64,000 nt of DNA from Pseudomonas putida (GCF_001976065.1 NZ_MNAH01000003.1:778589-842588); one strand, 5' to 3'; shown: positions 40,724-51,474, counted from the stretch's first letter. Notes: generated from the sequence alone by a model not told the origin. A program made the numbers and translations.

Positions 40724-41824
40724 TTACTCCTTGTCCGCCAGATTGACCACGCGGTTGGAGCGATCCACCGGACGCACTTGTTGCCCGTCGAGAAGCACAT
40801 GGACGCCGGCGGCCACTACCCAGTCGCTGGCACTGAGGCCTTCGAGCACGGGGACGGTTTTTTCACCGAAGGCGCCGACCCGCACCGGGGTCTTCTTCAA
40901 GGTGTTGTTGGCGCTGACGACCCAGACGTAGGTCACGCCATTTTCCGCGGTCAGCGCCGACAGTGGCACCGACAACGGTACGGCCGCGTCGGTCTGCACG
41001 AAGACCCGGGCGCTCTGGCCGAGTTCTGCCGGCACCCTGCCGGCATTGAAGGCGATACGCGCAGCGAAGGTGCGGGACTTGGGATCGGCGGCCGGCGACA
41101 GTTCGCGGATGTGTCCGGCGAAGCGCTGATCCGGTTGCGTCCACAATTCAACCGACACCGGCTGGCCGACCTTGAAGCGGCCGAAGCTCTGCTCCGGCAG
41201 GCTGATCAACACTTCCCGCTCGCCATCGGTGGCCAGGGTGAACACCGTTTGCCCGGCCGCGACGACTTGCCCGACTTCCACCGCACGCTTGGCGACTACA
41301 CCATCCTGCGGCGCGCGCAGTACCGCGTAACTGGCCTGATTGGTCGAGACGTTGAATTCGGCCTTGATCTGTTTAAGACGCGCTTCACCGGACCGATAAA
41401 GGTTTTCGTGATTGTCGTACTGCGAACGGCTGACCAGCTGCCGCTCCATCAGGGTTTTATAACGATCACGCTCGGCGCGCACCATGTTCAGATTAGCTTC
41501 GGCGGCGGCGACCTGGGCGCGGGTGGCTTCCAGTTGCAGGCGTACGTCCTGGGGATCGAGTTCCGCCAGCGGTTGGTCGGCCTTGACCCGCTGCCCTTCG
41601 TCGACCAGTCGTCGGCTGACTTTGCCGCCAATGCGGAACGCCAGGTCCGGTTCAAAGCGAGCGCGGACTTCGCCGGGATAGCTTTCCGTCGCCTGGGTCG
41701 AAGGCTGTGGCTGCACCACCATGGCCGGGCGCACGCTGACAGCAGGCGCCTCCTCGTGACCACACGCGGTCAATAAAAACGCCAGGGTGACTGGCAACGC
41801 GAGGGGCAAGGCATAGCGGAACAT
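40724..41824 (-). CDS. mexJ: RND periplasmic adaptor lipoprotein, MexJ-like
   Basis: Membrane-fusion subunit that links the RND permease to an outer membrane channel. The 366-residue precursor has a lipobox (FLLTAC, Cys21). A biotinyl-lipoyl and alpha-hairpin region follows (about 60-175), then beta-barrel and membrane-proximal domains. It is the first gene of the mexJ-mexK unit and lies divergent to the TetR gene with a dyad operator between. Confidence 0.88.
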   Translation of the reverse strand: MFRYALPLALPVTLAFLLTACGHEEAPAVSVRPAMVVQPQPSTQATESYPGEVRARFEPDLAFRIGGKVSRRLVDEGQRVKADQPLAELDPQDVRLQLEATRAQVAAAEANLNMVRAERDRYKTLMERQLVSRSQYDNHENLYRSGEARLKQIKAEFNVSTNQASYAVLRAPQDGVVAKRAVEVGQVVAAGQTVFTLATDGEREVLISLPEQSFGRFKVGQPVSVELWTQPDQRFAGHIRELSPAADPKSRTFAARIAFNAGRVPAELGQSARVFVQTDAAVPLSVPLSALTAENGVTYVWVVSANNTLKKTPVRVGAFGEKTVPVLEGLSASDWVVAAGVHVLLDGQQVRPVDRSNRVVNLADKE

Positions 41825-41858
41825 GGTGAAGGACCTTTCGCCAATGGTGCTTGGAATA

Positions 41859-41889
41859 ATTATACTGACGAGTATGTTATTAATAGCAA
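41859..41889 (-). promoter_or_regulatory. mexJ promoter with overlapping operator-like dyad
   Basis: On the minus strand TTGCTA (41889-41884) and a perfect TATAAT (41864-41859) are 19 nt apart. The perfect inverted repeat ATACT-GACG-AGTAT lies at 41862-41875 and a palindrome TATTAATA at 41878-41885. Both sit in the promoter, where a TetR-type repressor from the divergent gene could bind. Confidence 0.55.
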
Positions 41890-41917
41890 ACTCACCAGTC
41901 CAGTAATAAAAGCGAAT

Positions 41918-42556
41918 ATGCCGAACAATCTTTCAGCACCCAGTGGCCCGGGCCGCCCCAAGGATCTGGCCAAGCGCCAGGCGGTCCTCGATGCAGCGAA
42001 AACGCTGTTTTTGACCAAGGGTTACGCCAACACCAGCATGGATGCAGTCGCTGCGCAGGCCGGGGTGTCGAAGCTGACGGTCTACAGTCACTTCAACGAT
42101 AAGGAGACGCTGTTCTCCGCCGCCGTGGTGGCCAAGTGCGAGGAGCAATTGCCGTCGCTGTTCTTCGAATTGCCGGAAGGCGTGGCCGTGGAAACGGTGT
42201 TGTTGAACATCGCCCGCGGCTTTCATCAGCTGATCAACAGCGACGAGTCGGTGAACCTGCATCGCCTGATCATGGCGTTGGGCAGCCAGGACCCGAAACT
42301 CTCGCTGATCTTCTTCGAGGCTGGGCCCCAGCGCATGCTCCACGGCATGGAGCGGTTGCTGGCGCGAATCAACGAAAGCGGCGTGTTGAGTATCGATAAA
42401 CCGCGCAACGCGGCGGAACACTTCTTCTGCCTGCTCAAGGGCGCGGCGAACTTTCGGTTGCTTTACGGCTGCGGCGAGCCGTTGACCGGCGATGCGGCCG
42501 AGAGCCATGTGCAGGAAGTGGTGGGATTGTTCATGCGGGCTTATCGGCCTGAGTGA
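41918..42556 (+). CDS. mexL: TetR-family repressor, MexL-like
   Basis: The 212-residue protein has an N-terminal TetR HTH (about 15-62: KRQAVLDAAKTLFLTKGYAN through GVSKLTVYSHFNDKETLF) and an AefR-like C-terminal ligand domain. Its length and its divergent position beside mexJK match MexL of P. aeruginosa, which represses mexJK and itself. The symbol is by synteny. Confidence 0.82.
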   Translation: MPNNLSAPSGPGRPKDLAKRQAVLDAAKTLFLTKGYANTSMDAVAAQAGVSKLTVYSHFNDKETLFSAAVVAKCEEQLPSLFFELPEGVAVETVLLNIARGFHQLINSDESVNLHRLIMALGSQDPKLSLIFFEAGPQRMLHGMERLLARINESGVLSIDKPRNAAEHFFCLLKGAANFRLLYGCGEPLTGDAAESHVQEVVGLFMRAYRPE

Positions 42557-42590
42557 GCCAAATAGATTCAGGCTGCCGGGTCTGGCCCCA

Positions 42591-42668
42591 TCGCGAGCAG
42601 GCTCGCTCCCACATGGATCTATGCCACATCGTAGATTCCCTGTGGGAGCGAGCCTGCTCGCGATTGGG
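42591..42668. repeat. REP pair between mexL and rsmJ
   Basis: Arms TCGCGAGCAGGCTCGCTCCC (42591) and TGTGGGAGCGAGCCTGCTCG (42641) are inverted around a 27-nt spacer. Convergent genes flank it. Confidence 0.88.
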
Positions 42669-42679
42669 ACGACTCGGTC

Positions 42680-43462
42680 TTACGGCTTGAGCGCCTTTTT
42701 CGGATAGATGTCATATCGACTGGACTTGCCATCCAGTGCATGACTCGGCTTCGGCCCTTCGATGCATGGCGCCTTGCGCGGGCGCTTCACCACAACCCGG
42801 TGGGTGGCCAACGCCAATGCCGCTTCGAGCAAGGCCGGTGCATCGGGATCATCCCCTACCAGCGGCCGGAACAGGCGCATTTCCTTCTTCACCAAGGCGG
42901 TTTTCTCACGATGGGGGAACATCGGGTCGAGGTAGATCACCTGCGGCGGGTCGCCCTCCCAATGGCGCATCACCTCGATCGAATTGCCCTTGAGCAGGCG
43001 CATGCGCGCCACGATTGGCGCCACGTCGAAATCTTCCGCGCCCCGGGCCAGGCCATCTTCGAGCAAGGCACCGATCAATGGCTGACGCTCGATCAGGCTC
43101 ATCTCGCAGCCCAGGCTGGCCAGCACGAACGCATCCTTGCCCAGCCCGGCGGTGGCATCCAGCACACGCGGGCGTACGCCCTGGGCGATGCCGACAGCCT
43201 TGGCGATCATCTGGCCGCTACCGCCACCGTACAACCGCCGATGCGCCGCACCTCCCTCGACGAAATCCACCCGTACCGGGCCTGGCGCATCCGGCCCCAA
43301 CTGTTGCAGCTGCAACCCCTGGTCACCCACCTGCAACGCGAACTCGCCATCAGCCATTTGTAGCGGCAGGCCCAGGCGCTCGGCCCATTGCTCGGCCTGG
43401 GGCTCGAAGGCCGCGCCCAGCGCCTCGACATGGATGCGGCAGGCCGCAGGTTGATCAATCAT
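42680..43462 (-). CDS. rsmJ: 16S rRNA (guanine(1516)-N2)-methyltransferase
   Basis: Methylates G1516 in 16S rRNA. The 260-residue class I SAM enzyme has motif [20 protein letters not shown] near 98-116 and the catalytic-type motif [20 protein letters not shown]. Length and the N-terminal non-Rossmann part match the family. Confidence 0.92.
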   Translation of the reverse strand: MIDQPAACRIHVEALGAAFEPQAEQWAERLGLPLQMADGEFALQVGDQGLQLQQLGPDAPGPVRVDFVEGGAAHRRLYGGGSGQMIAKAVGIAQGVRPRVLDATAGLGKDAFVLASLGCEMSLIERQPLIGALLEDGLARGAEDFDVAPIVARMRLLKGNSIEVMRHWEGDPPQVIYLDPMFPHREKTALVKKEMRLFRPLVGDDPDAPALLEAALALATHRVVVKRPRKAPCIEGPKPSHALDGKSSRYDIYPKKALKP

Positions 43463-43555
43463 CGGAAAACACGCTCAAAAAATTAATGATCGGCAAAAAC
43501 GGCCGATAACAAAACTAACGAGCATTTTGCCAGAGCTGAGCGTCGACCGAGAGAA

Positions 43556-44179
43556 ATGTCAGACATTCAACCCACAATCACAGGTTTTATCTCGCCCTAC
43601 GGCGACTACAACCTGCGCAACACCCAGGCGCTGAGCGGCGTCAGTCACATCTGGCAGGATTTCTTTGCCCGTGCGCTGGCCGAACAGTCGGGTGAGGCAG
43701 TGCTGCCTGAATCGTTGAATTTTCCACCGGTTGATCTCGACAGCCCGGTTGAGCCCAGCGTTGGCAGCGACTTGCTGGCACACATCGTTTCCCAGCGCGA
43801 ATGCGACGTGAGGGACAACGAAGTTCGTCCGCCAGAGCCGTTGTTCCTGCCGATTGCCGAGTTCGACATGGACCTGGCCGACAAGCCATTCCCACCCTTC
43901 CCGCCTGAAGAAATCGACGCCCAGCAAAAGCAGCAGGACTTCGAGAGCGGCTGGGTCCGACCGATCGTACTCACCGCCGGCCAGCACCTTCCAGCAGCGG
44001 GCCCGACTCCACAACCGCGTGCGCTGCACCTGCCCATCGCCGAGTTCGAACTCGAGCTGCTGGACAAGCCGTTCCCGCCGTTCTCGCCTGAAGAATTGGT
44101 GGAACAACAGAAGCAGCTCGATTTCGACAGCCGCTGGGCGCGCCCGATCGTTCTGCAGAACCTGCGCCTCGCCGCCTGA
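43556..44179 (+). CDS. Hypothetical protein with a duplicated 44-residue motif
   Basis: The 207-residue protein is without signal peptide or membrane segment and matches no family I know. Residues 96-139 and 157-200 are two copies of one 44-residue unit, identical at 31 positions by my count (LPIAEFxxxLxDKPFPPFxPEE, then QQKQxDF and RPIVL). The N-terminal 90 residues are unrelated to the repeat. Codon use is like the core genome. It lies between rsmJ (divergent) and the extensin-like gene (convergent). Function unknown. Confidence 0.8.
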   Translation: MSDIQPTITGFISPYGDYNLRNTQALSGVSHIWQDFFARALAEQSGEAVLPESLNFPPVDLDSPVEPSVGSDLLAHIVSQRECDVRDNEVRPPEPLFLPIAEFDMDLADKPFPPFPPEEIDAQQKQQDFESGWVRPIVLTAGQHLPAAGPTPQPRALHLPIAEFELELLDKPFPPFSPEELVEQQKQLDFDSRWARPIVLQNLRLAA

Positions 44180-44182
44180 GCC

Positions 44183-44878
44183 TCAACGACAGACCCACCA
44201 CGGCCCGACATCCACATGAAAGTGATTGCGATGGGCGGCGTTGTAATCCGGGCTCAACACCACACTGAACAGGCCACAGGCGCCATCGCGAACCTGCCTT
44301 AGAAACTGCGCGTCCTGATTATCCTTCGGCCAATCCTTTAGCACGCTGATGGTCCGACCGTCAGCCAGGCGAAAACCGGCGATATCCAGCGCATTGGCCG
44401 ACGCATGCTGGCTACGCCTGCCATTCTCGCGACTGTAGACATTGCGACAGGCAAAGCTGCCAAGATGATCGACCCGGGTGACCGCTTGCCCATAGACCGC
44501 CTGCGCCGCCGGTTGCAAAGCGTGATGCTCGAACAGGGCAAACGACACCGCCAGTCGGCAACTGGCGAGGAAACTGCTGCTCAGGGCGACTCCGCTGCCC
44601 TGGACTCGCAGGGTATTGGTCAGCGGACATTCGGCGTCCGGGCTGTCGGCCTGACGGGTCACACGCAATCCAGAGCTGCTCAGCGCCTGGTCGCACAGCT
44701 GCGGATCAGCGCGCAGCCGCATCAGTTTGTAGCGGGTCAACAGGTTCGGCGCGGCCTTTACGTCCAGCGGTGCCCAGGGATTCCACTGCGGCGGCAGCGA
44801 AATCCAGCCGCGCCAGACGCCCGCACCTGCCGCTGCGATGATCACCAGTACCAGCAGCAGATACCCGCGAAGCCGCAT
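44183..44878 (-). CDS. Extensin-like domain protein
   Basis: The 231-residue protein has an N-terminal membrane anchor or signal helix (LRGYLLLVLVIIAAAGAGVW). The extensin-like C-terminal domain shows SQHASANALDIAGFRLADG and a final HRNHFHVDVGPWWVC. The His/Asp motifs resemble LAS-type peptidases, so a cell-wall peptidase role is possible but not shown. It starts 2 nt after the stop of the PEP mutase-family gene. Confidence 0.85.
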   Translation of the reverse strand: MRLRGYLLLVLVIIAAAGAGVWRGWISLPPQWNPWAPLDVKAAPNLLTRYKLMRLRADPQLCDQALSSSGLRVTRQADSPDAECPLTNTLRVQGSGVALSSSFLASCRLAVSFALFEHHALQPAAQAVYGQAVTRVDHLGSFACRNVYSRENGRRSQHASANALDIAGFRLADGRTISVLKDWPKDNQDAQFLRQVRDGACGLFSVVLSPDYNAAHRNHFHVDVGPWWVCR

Positions 44879-44880
44879 CG

Positions 44881-45702
44881 TCAGCCTTTGAAAAACTGAT
44901 TGGCCTGGGCGTACGGCATGGAGCGTGACGTGAAGCCGAACGTGCCCGCTGTCCTGATCTCCCCGGCGGCGCGATAGAACTCGCCCATCGCCGCCAAGGC
45001 CAACGCCGAGCCGACGCTGATGCGCTTGACGCCCATTTCGCTCAGTTGCTCGACCGTCAGCTTCAAGCCGCCGGACATCAATACGTTGACCGGCTTGGGC
45101 GCCACGGCGCGGACCACCGCCAGGACTTCGTCCGCATTGCGCAATCCCGGCGCATACAACACGTCCGCACCGGCTTCGGCGAACGCCTGCAAGCGGCGAA
45201 TCGTGTCAGCCAGATCCGGATTGCCATGCAGGAAATTCTCGGCCCGGGCGGTCAGCGTAAACGCGAAAGGCAAGCTGCGGGCGGCCGCGACGGCGGCCTC
45301 GATGCGCGCGACGGCATGCTCGAAACAATAAATCGGCCCCTGCGCACGGCCGGTGAAGTCTTCGATCGAACCGCCGACGGCACCGGCGCCCGCAGCCGCC
45401 AGAATGCTCTGCGCGCACTCGGCGGGATCATCGGCAAAGCCGTTTTCCAGATCGACCGCGACCGGCAGGTCGGTGGCGGCGACGATCGCCCGGACGTTGG
45501 CCAGGGTGTCGTCCAGGGTCAGGCCGCCATCGGGGCGTCCCTGGGAAAAAGCGTAACCGGCGCTGGTGGTCGCCAGCGCCTCGAAACCCAGGCTGGCGAG
45601 TATTTTCGCCGAACCTGCATCCCACGGATTGGGGATCACAAAAGCCCCTTGGCGTTCGTGCAGGGCTCTGAACGCTTGGGCTCGAAGGGTTTGCGCATCC
45701 AT
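44881..45702 (-). CDS. Isocitrate lyase / PEP mutase family protein
   Basis: The 273-residue TIM-barrel protein begins with the pattern FVIPNPWDAGSAKILASLGFEALATTSAG and contains LPVAVDLENGFAD and GGSIEDFTG, which are family-defining. The usual KKCGH signature of true isocitrate lyases is absent. The reaction may be a C-C or P-C lyase on a small 2-hydroxy or oxo acid; the substrate is unknown. It overlaps no gene and is followed by the extensin gene. Confidence 0.87.
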   Translation of the reverse strand: MDAQTLRAQAFRALHERQGAFVIPNPWDAGSAKILASLGFEALATTSAGYAFSQGRPDGGLTLDDTLANVRAIVAATDLPVAVDLENGFADDPAECAQSILAAAGAGAVGGSIEDFTGRAQGPIYCFEHAVARIEAAVAAARSLPFAFTLTARAENFLHGNPDLADTIRRLQAFAEAGADVLYAPGLRNADEVLAVVRAVAPKPVNVLMSGGLKLTVEQLSEMGVKRISVGSALALAAMGEFYRAAGEIRTAGTFGFTSRSMPYAQANQFFKG

Positions 45703-45734
45703 TGGCAGGCTCCTGTAGGGAAACGAGTCCGCTG

Positions 45735-46592
45735 TCAGAGCAAGCCAAGTTGCTCGGCCGCGGGCTCTCTGTATAGCTCAGGCAGCGCCGGCAAGCCAGG
45801 CAGTCGCAGCATCAGGCGCGCATGAAAACGTTGCGCCAGTTTCGCCGCGAGCAGATTGTCGGCGGTGTGCAGGAAGATATAGGGCGTACGGCCCTCTTCG
45901 ATCCACAGGGCAATTTTCTCCACCCACGGCAGCAGGAACGGATCGTTGGCCTCAAGCTGCGGATGACCGATGAAGCGCACCTGTGGAAACCGCGTGAATG
46001 CTGCCGGACGCGGGGGCACACGGGGTTTCTTCGATTGGGCGTGCAGTACTGAAGGCTCGGTCGAGGTGCAGCTGAACAACGCACGGGGATCGAGACAAAT
46101 GCGCTCGACACCGCGATCGAGCAACAGGCGATTGAGCTCGCGCTCGCTATCACCCTTGGCGAAAAAGTCGTCATGCCTCACTTCTACGGCCAGCGGTCGT
46201 TGCAGGCCATCGATAAAGCCGGCCAGTTCGGGCAAGCGTTGTGGCGTGAAGCTTTTCGACAACTGCAACCACAGTGGCGAAACCCGCTCACCGAGGGGTC
46301 TGAGCAGTTGGGTGAAGGTCTCGGCGGCGGTCAGTTGATCGCGCAAGTCACCGCCGTGGCTGATGTCACCGGGAAATTTGGCGGTGAAGCGAAAATGCTC
46401 GGGCATGGTTTCTGCCCAGCGCTGCACCGTGCTCGCAGCCGGGCTCGCATAGAAGGTTGTATTGCCTTCGACGGCGTTGAATACCTGGGAATACAGATCG
46501 AGAAATTCCGCGGGCCTGGCATCTGCTGGATACAAATAATCGCGCCAGGCGCTTTCACTCCAGGACGGGCAACCGAGGTAGTAAGGCAGCAT
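45735..46592 (-). CDS. DUF72 family protein
   Basis: The 285-residue protein begins MLPYYLGCPSWSESAWRDYLYP and contains NTTFYASPAASTVQRWAETMPEHFRFTAKFPGDISH, all typical of DUF72 (YecE-like TIM-barrel). Function unknown. The start is chosen because its ATG overlaps the stop of the upstream small gene by 1 nt (TGATG); a longer frame reaches back to 46631. Confidence 0.88.
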   Translation of the reverse strand: MLPYYLGCPSWSESAWRDYLYPADARPAEFLDLYSQVFNAVEGNTTFYASPAASTVQRWAETMPEHFRFTAKFPGDISHGGDLRDQLTAAETFTQLLRPLGERVSPLWLQLSKSFTPQRLPELAGFIDGLQRPLAVEVRHDDFFAKGDSERELNRLLLDRGVERICLDPRALFSCTSTEPSVLHAQSKKPRVPPRPAAFTRFPQVRFIGHPQLEANDPFLLPWVEKIALWIEEGRTPYIFLHTADNLLAAKLAQRFHARLMLRLPGLPALPELYREPAAEQLGLL

Positions 46593-46897
46593 CAGATGTA
46601 CAGATCGAGGCCCAGCACTTGCGCATCCCAATCGACGAAACTGGCAGTACTCAGATAGCTGGAGAGTGCCATTGCCACGCTTCTGCTCATCGCGCGGTGA
46701 TAAAGCATGTCCTGCTGACGGGCGGGAAGATTGCTCAGCTTTTGCGCAGCGGCTTTGGCGGCACGGGCAGCCAGTTGCTCTTCAGAGGCGAACTCCAGCT
46801 CGCCTTCGATATCGACGGACTCGTCATGCACGACCTGGTCTTTGCGAGGCTTGCGCTTGATGGGGTAGGACTGAGAGGAAACGCCGTCTATACGCAT
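46592..46897 (-). CDS. Small conserved hypothetical protein
   Basis: The 101-residue, charged, mostly helical protein begins MRIDGVSSQSYPIKRKPRKDQ and ends in a hydrophobic AMALSSYLSTASFVDW and Leu-rich tail. No known domain was recognised. Its stop overlaps the DUF72 start by 1 nt, so the two are cotranslated. Function unknown. Confidence 0.7.
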   Translation of the reverse strand: MRIDGVSSQSYPIKRKPRKDQVVHDESVDIEGELEFASEEQLAARAAKAAAQKLSNLPARQQDMLYHRAMSRSVAMALSSYLSTASFVDWDAQVLGLDLYI

Positions 46898-47040
46898 AGG
46901 TGCATGCTCGGTATCAGTAATGGCAGTCTAGTGGCACCTAAGCCACATCGCAAACCGCCCAGTGATAACTAGAACACATAAAAGGCAAAAGGTTTAAAAC
47001 CCGGGGTTAGAAAACGACGATTGGTTTCGTCAGGGAGATC

Positions 47041-47127
47041 GCCTTCGTCGGATCGCCGCCCGGAGCCGGCTCGCTCCCACAGGGATTGGCGTAAATCCTG
47101 TGGGAGCGGGCTTGCTCGCGAATGGGA
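47041..47127. repeat. REP pair downstream of tsaB
   Basis: A degenerate arm (GGATCGCCGCCCGGAGCCGG then CTCGCTCCCACA) and a standard arm TGTGGGAGCGGGCTTGCTCG at 47100, inverted about a 16-nt spacer. Confidence 0.8.
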
Positions 47128-47144
47128 CGACACGGTTTCAAGGA

Positions 47145-47819
47145 TTAACGCGCCTTAGGCGTCGCTACCTTGTCCCGCAGATAAACCGGCTGCGCCTCAT
47201 CCGCCACGATCGCCTCGCCCCGCGCCCAGGCAAACCGCGCCAGGGTCAGCAAATCTTCGGCGTGGGGCAGCATGCCCGCATCCTGGCCGCTCAGGTCGAC
47301 GGCGATGCGCTCGGCATAACCCCAGCCGGTGCCTGCACCGAACCATTGGCCACTGGCATCGGCCGGCAACGCGGCCGACTCCGGAGGCAATACCGCTTCG
47401 GCGCCGACCAGGCGCATCTCCCCCGCGGTTTCGCGGTAGCAGCCCCAATACACCTCGTCCATCCGCGCATCAATGGCCGCCGCGACCTGGCTGACGCCGT
47501 GTTCGCGATAGGCGCGTTGGGCCAACACCGCCAGGTTCGACACCGGCAATACCGGACGATCGAGTGCAAACGCCAGGCCTTGCACCACGCCGATGGCAAT
47601 GCGCACGCCAGTGAACGCGCCCGGCCCCCGACCGAAGGCGATGGCGTCGACCGCTTGCAGGGTGGTGCCGGCATCGGCGAGCAACTGCTGGATCATCGGC
47701 AGCAGCTTCTGTGCATGCAGGCGCGGAATCACCTCGTAATGGCTCGTCACTTTGCCGTCATGCAGCAAGGCAACGGAGCAAGCTTCAGTCGCGGTGTCCA
47801 GGGCCAGCAAGGTGCTCAT
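47145..47819 (-). CDS. tsaB: tRNA threonylcarbamoyladenosine biosynthesis protein TsaB
   Basis: Scaffold of the TsaBDE complex that makes t6A37 in tRNA, the precursor used by TcdA elsewhere in this window. The 224-residue protein begins MSTLLALDTATEACSVALLHDG, the actin-like ATPase start. The upstream ATG at 47879 lies in the adk terminator and is rejected. Confidence 0.94.
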   Translation of the reverse strand: MSTLLALDTATEACSVALLHDGKVTSHYEVIPRLHAQKLLPMIQQLLADAGTTLQAVDAIAFGRGPGAFTGVRIAIGVVQGLAFALDRPVLPVSNLAVLAQRAYREHGVSQVAAAIDARMDEVYWGCYRETAGEMRLVGAEAVLPPESAALPADASGQWFGAGTGWGYAERIAVDLSGQDAGMLPHAEDLLTLARFAWARGEAIVADEAQPVYLRDKVATPKAR

Positions 47820-47866
47820 CGATGTATCCACAAGAGAGGTCAGAAAAAGTGCGCCAGTATAAACAA

Positions 47867-47890
47867 CTACGGCCCGCAAGCGGGCCGTAG
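47867..47890 (-). terminator. Terminator after adk
   Basis: A perfect 10-bp stem (CTACGGCCCG / CGGGCCGTAG, 4-nt loop) followed on the minus strand by TTGTTTATAC. It lies 16 nt after the adk stop and separates it from tsaB. Confidence 0.75.
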
Positions 47891-47906
47891 AAGATGAAGC
47901 GTTTTT

Positions 47907-48587
<681 letters not shown>

Positions 48588-48843
48588 TCAGATTCGCCTC
48601 GTGGGGCCAATCTCAAAAATAGGGTCGTGACCGCCCAAACGGCCAAAGGCTGCTCAAGATACACAGCAGGCTGCGCCCACACAAGCCGCCAAAAGTCGGA
48701 GAAACCGCTGTCTGTCGTGCCCCCGCAACCCGGTTCCCCAAGTCGCAACCCCATCATTAACTGTCGCCTGGCAGCACTTTTGCACCCGCCATCGAGCCGC
48801 ATCCGACGCCCGCGCCGGATGCTCCAACCCCTGGCAAAAAACC

Positions 48844-51474
48844 TTAGCCGGTATTGCGCAAACCGGCGGCAATCCCCGCTACAGACACCAGCAACGCCTG
48901 TTCTACCGGGCTGTCCTGTGCCACATCCGGTTGCCGCGATCGTGCCAGCAACTCGGCCTGCAATAGATGAAGCGGGTCGAGGTAAGTGTTGCGCAAACGG
49001 ATGAATTCAAGGGTGGCTGGGCTATGTGCCATCAGCTGTGACTGGCCGGTCAGCCCGAGAACGATGGCGCACGCCTGCGACAATAGGTCGCGTAAGTGCG
49101 CACCCAATGGCAGCAAGTCCGGTTCGACCAATCGCTCGTCGTAGGACCGGGCTATATCCGCGTCGGCCTTGGCCAGGACCATTTCCAGCATGTCGATGCG
49201 AGTGCGGAAGAACGGCCATTGCTCGCGCATCTGCGCAAGCAGTTCGCCTTCACCGCGCTCCAGCGCCTTGCTCAGTGCCGCTTCCCAGCCCAGCCAGGCC
49301 GGCAGCATCAGGCGGGTCTGGGTCCAGCCGAAGATCCACGGGATGGCCCGCAGGCTTTCGATCCCGCCGGCACGTCGCTTGGCCGGACGACTGCCCAACG
49401 GCAGGCGCCCCAGTTCCTGTTCCGGGGTGGATTGGCGGAAATACTCCACGAACTGCGGATTTTCCCGCACCACGGCGCGGTAGGCGCTGACGCCGTCGGC
49501 GGCCAGTTCGTCCATCAAGTGGCGCCACTCAGGCGTTGGCGGTGGCGGCGGCAGCAGGGTCGCTTCGAGTACCGCGGCCAGGTACAGATTGAGGTTTTGC
49601 TCGGCGATGTCCGGCAGGCCAAACTTGAAACGAATCATTTCTCCCTGCTCGGTGGTGCGGAAGCGTCCGGCGACCGAACCCGGCGGCTGCGACAGGATCG
49701 CCGCGTGGGCCGGGCCGCCGCCACGCCCCACGGTGCCACCGCGACCATGGAACAACAGCAGTTCCACTTGTTGTTCGCGGCAGATATCCACCAGCCGCTC
49801 CTGCGCCCGGTACTGCGCCCAGGCCGCCGCCGTGGTCCCTGCGTCCTTGGCCGAGTCGGAATAACCGATCATCACCTCCTGCGGTCCTTGCAGGCGCGAG
49901 CGATAGCCCGGCAGCAACAACAACTTCTCGATCACCGGGCCCGCGTTGTCGAGGTCGGCGAGGGTTTCGAACAGCGGCACCACGCGCATCGGCCGCAACA
50001 CGCCGGACTCTTTGAGCAACAACTGCACCGCGAGCACATCGGAAGCGGCACCGGCCATGGAGATCACGTACGAGCCCAGCGACGCCCCTGGCGCGGCGGC
50101 GATTTCCCGGCAAGTCGCCAGCACTTCGGCGGTGTCGGCCGAGGGCGTGTAGTGGGCCGGCAGCAGGGGCCGACGGTTATTTTGTTCGCGCGTCAGGAAG
50201 CTGATGCGCTCTTCTTCGCTCCAGTCTTCATAGCGACCCAAGCCAAGGTAATCGGTGATTTCGGTCATCGCCGCAGTATGGCGCGACGAGTCCTGGCGCA
50301 CATCGAGGCGCACCAGGAACAGGCCGAACGTCACGGCCCGGCGCAGGCAATCGAGCAACGGACCGTCGGCGATCACGCCCATGCCGCACTCATGCAGCGA
50401 GTGATAGCACAGCTCCAGCGGATCGAGCAGGTCGCGATTGTTTTGCAACACATCGGCGGGTGCCGGCGTCGGCGTCGACAACGCGGTGTGCGCCCAGTTT
50501 CTGGTCGCGCGCAGGCGTTCGCGCAGCTGTTTGAGCACCGCGCGGTAGGGTTCGGCGCTGTCGCCTGCCTTGGCCTTCAATTCTTCACTGGCCTGCTGCA
50601 TCGACAACTCGGCCGCCAGGTGATCGACATCGCGCAGGTACAAGTCAGCCGCCATCCAGCGCGCCAGCAACAGTACTTCGCGGGTCACCGCCGCCGTCAC
50701 GTTCGGGTTGCCATCGCGGTCGCCGCCCATCCACGAGGCAAAGCGAATCGGTGCGGCTTCCAGAGGCAAGCGCAGGCCGGTGGCGGCGTGCAGGGCCTGG
50801 TCGGCCTTGCGCAGGTAATTGGGGATCGCTTGCCACAGCGAGTGTTCGATCACCGCGAAGCCCCATTTGGCTTCGTCGACGGGCGTCGGCCGCGTGCGGC
50901 GGATTTCTTCGGTGTGCCAGGCTTCGGCGATCAGGCGCTGTAACCTCGACTTGATCTGCTCACGCTCGGCGCTGGTCAGGTCGCGATGGTCCAGGGCTGC
51001 CAGTTGCGCGGCGATGGCGTCGTATTTCTGAATCAACGTACGGCGCGCGACTTCGGTCGGGTGTGCGGTCAGCACCAGCTCGATTTCAAGTCGACCCAGT
51101 TGCCGGGCCAGGGACTCGGCGCCATGACCTTCGGCGCGCAGGCGGGCGAGCAACTCCGGCAATACCCGCGCCTCGAATGGTGCCGGCTGGGACTCTTCGC
51201 GACGGTGGATCAGCTGGTACTGCTCGGCGATGTTGGCCAGGTTGAGAAACTGGTTGAAGGCCCGCGCCACCGGGAGCAATTCGTCTTCCGTCAACTGATT
51301 GAGGCTGGCGCTCAGTTCGGCATCCATGGAGCCGCGACGGTCAGCCTTGGCGCCCTTGCGGATCTGTTCGATCTTGTCGAGAAAGCCGTCCCCGTACTGT
51401 TCACGAATGGTGTTGCCCAACAACTCACCCAGCAGGTGAACGTCTTCGCGCAAGCGTGCATCAATATCGGTCAT
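48844..51474 (-). CDS. ppc: Phosphoenolpyruvate carboxylase
   Basis: Anaplerotic enzyme turning PEP and bicarbonate into oxaloacetate. The 876-residue protein has catalytic His138 ([14 protein letters not shown]) and the second active site block [35 protein letters not shown] and a C-terminal allosteric end ([19 protein letters not shown], final NTG) follow. Length and order next to adk are standard for Pseudomonas. Confidence 0.97.
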   Translation of the reverse strand: MTDIDARLREDVHLLGELLGNTIREQYGDGFLDKIEQIRKGAKADRRGSMDAELSASLNQLTEDELLPVARAFNQFLNLANIAEQYQLIHRREESQPAPFEARVLPELLARLRAEGHGAESLARQLGRLEIELVLTAHPTEVARRTLIQKYDAIAAQLAALDHRDLTSAEREQIKSRLQRLIAEAWHTEEIRRTRPTPVDEAKWGFAVIEHSLWQAIPNYLRKADQALHAATGLRLPLEAAPIRFASWMGGDRDGNPNVTAAVTREVLLLARWMAADLYLRDVDHLAAELSMQQASEELKAKAGDSAEPYRAVLKQLRERLRATRNWAHTALSTPTPAPADVLQNNRDLLDPLELCYHSLHECGMGVIADGPLLDCLRRAVTFGLFLVRLDVRQDSSRHTAAMTEITDYLGLGRYEDWSEEERISFLTREQNNRRPLLPAHYTPSADTAEVLATCREIAAAPGASLGSYVISMAGAASDVLAVQLLLKESGVLRPMRVVPLFETLADLDNAGPVIEKLLLLPGYRSRLQGPQEVMIGYSDSAKDAGTTAAAWAQYRAQERLVDICREQQVELLLFHGRGGTVGRGGGPAHAAILSQPPGSVAGRFRTTEQGEMIRFKFGLPDIAEQNLNLYLAAVLEATLLPPPPPTPEWRHLMDELAADGVSAYRAVVRENPQFVEYFRQSTPEQELGRLPLGSRPAKRRAGGIESLRAIPWIFGWTQTRLMLPAWLGWEAALSKALERGEGELLAQMREQWPFFRTRIDMLEMVLAKADADIARSYDERLVEPDLLPLGAHLRDLLSQACAIVLGLTGQSQLMAHSPATLEFIRLRNTYLDPLHLLQAELLARSRQPDVAQDSPVEQALLVSVAGIAAGLRNTG

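Noticed and set aside
40724..41824. Missing outer membrane channel gene for the RND pump taken as a broken operon
   Set aside because: MexJK-type operons normally lack their own channel and use OpmH or OprM coded elsewhere.
48799..48822. Inverted repeat GCATCCG / CGGATGC as ppc terminator
   Set aside because: No T-run on the minus strand after the stem and only 7 bp paired.
49096..50943. 615-codon plus-strand frame opposite ppc
   Set aside because: Antisense shadow of a gene with intact PEP carboxylase active site.
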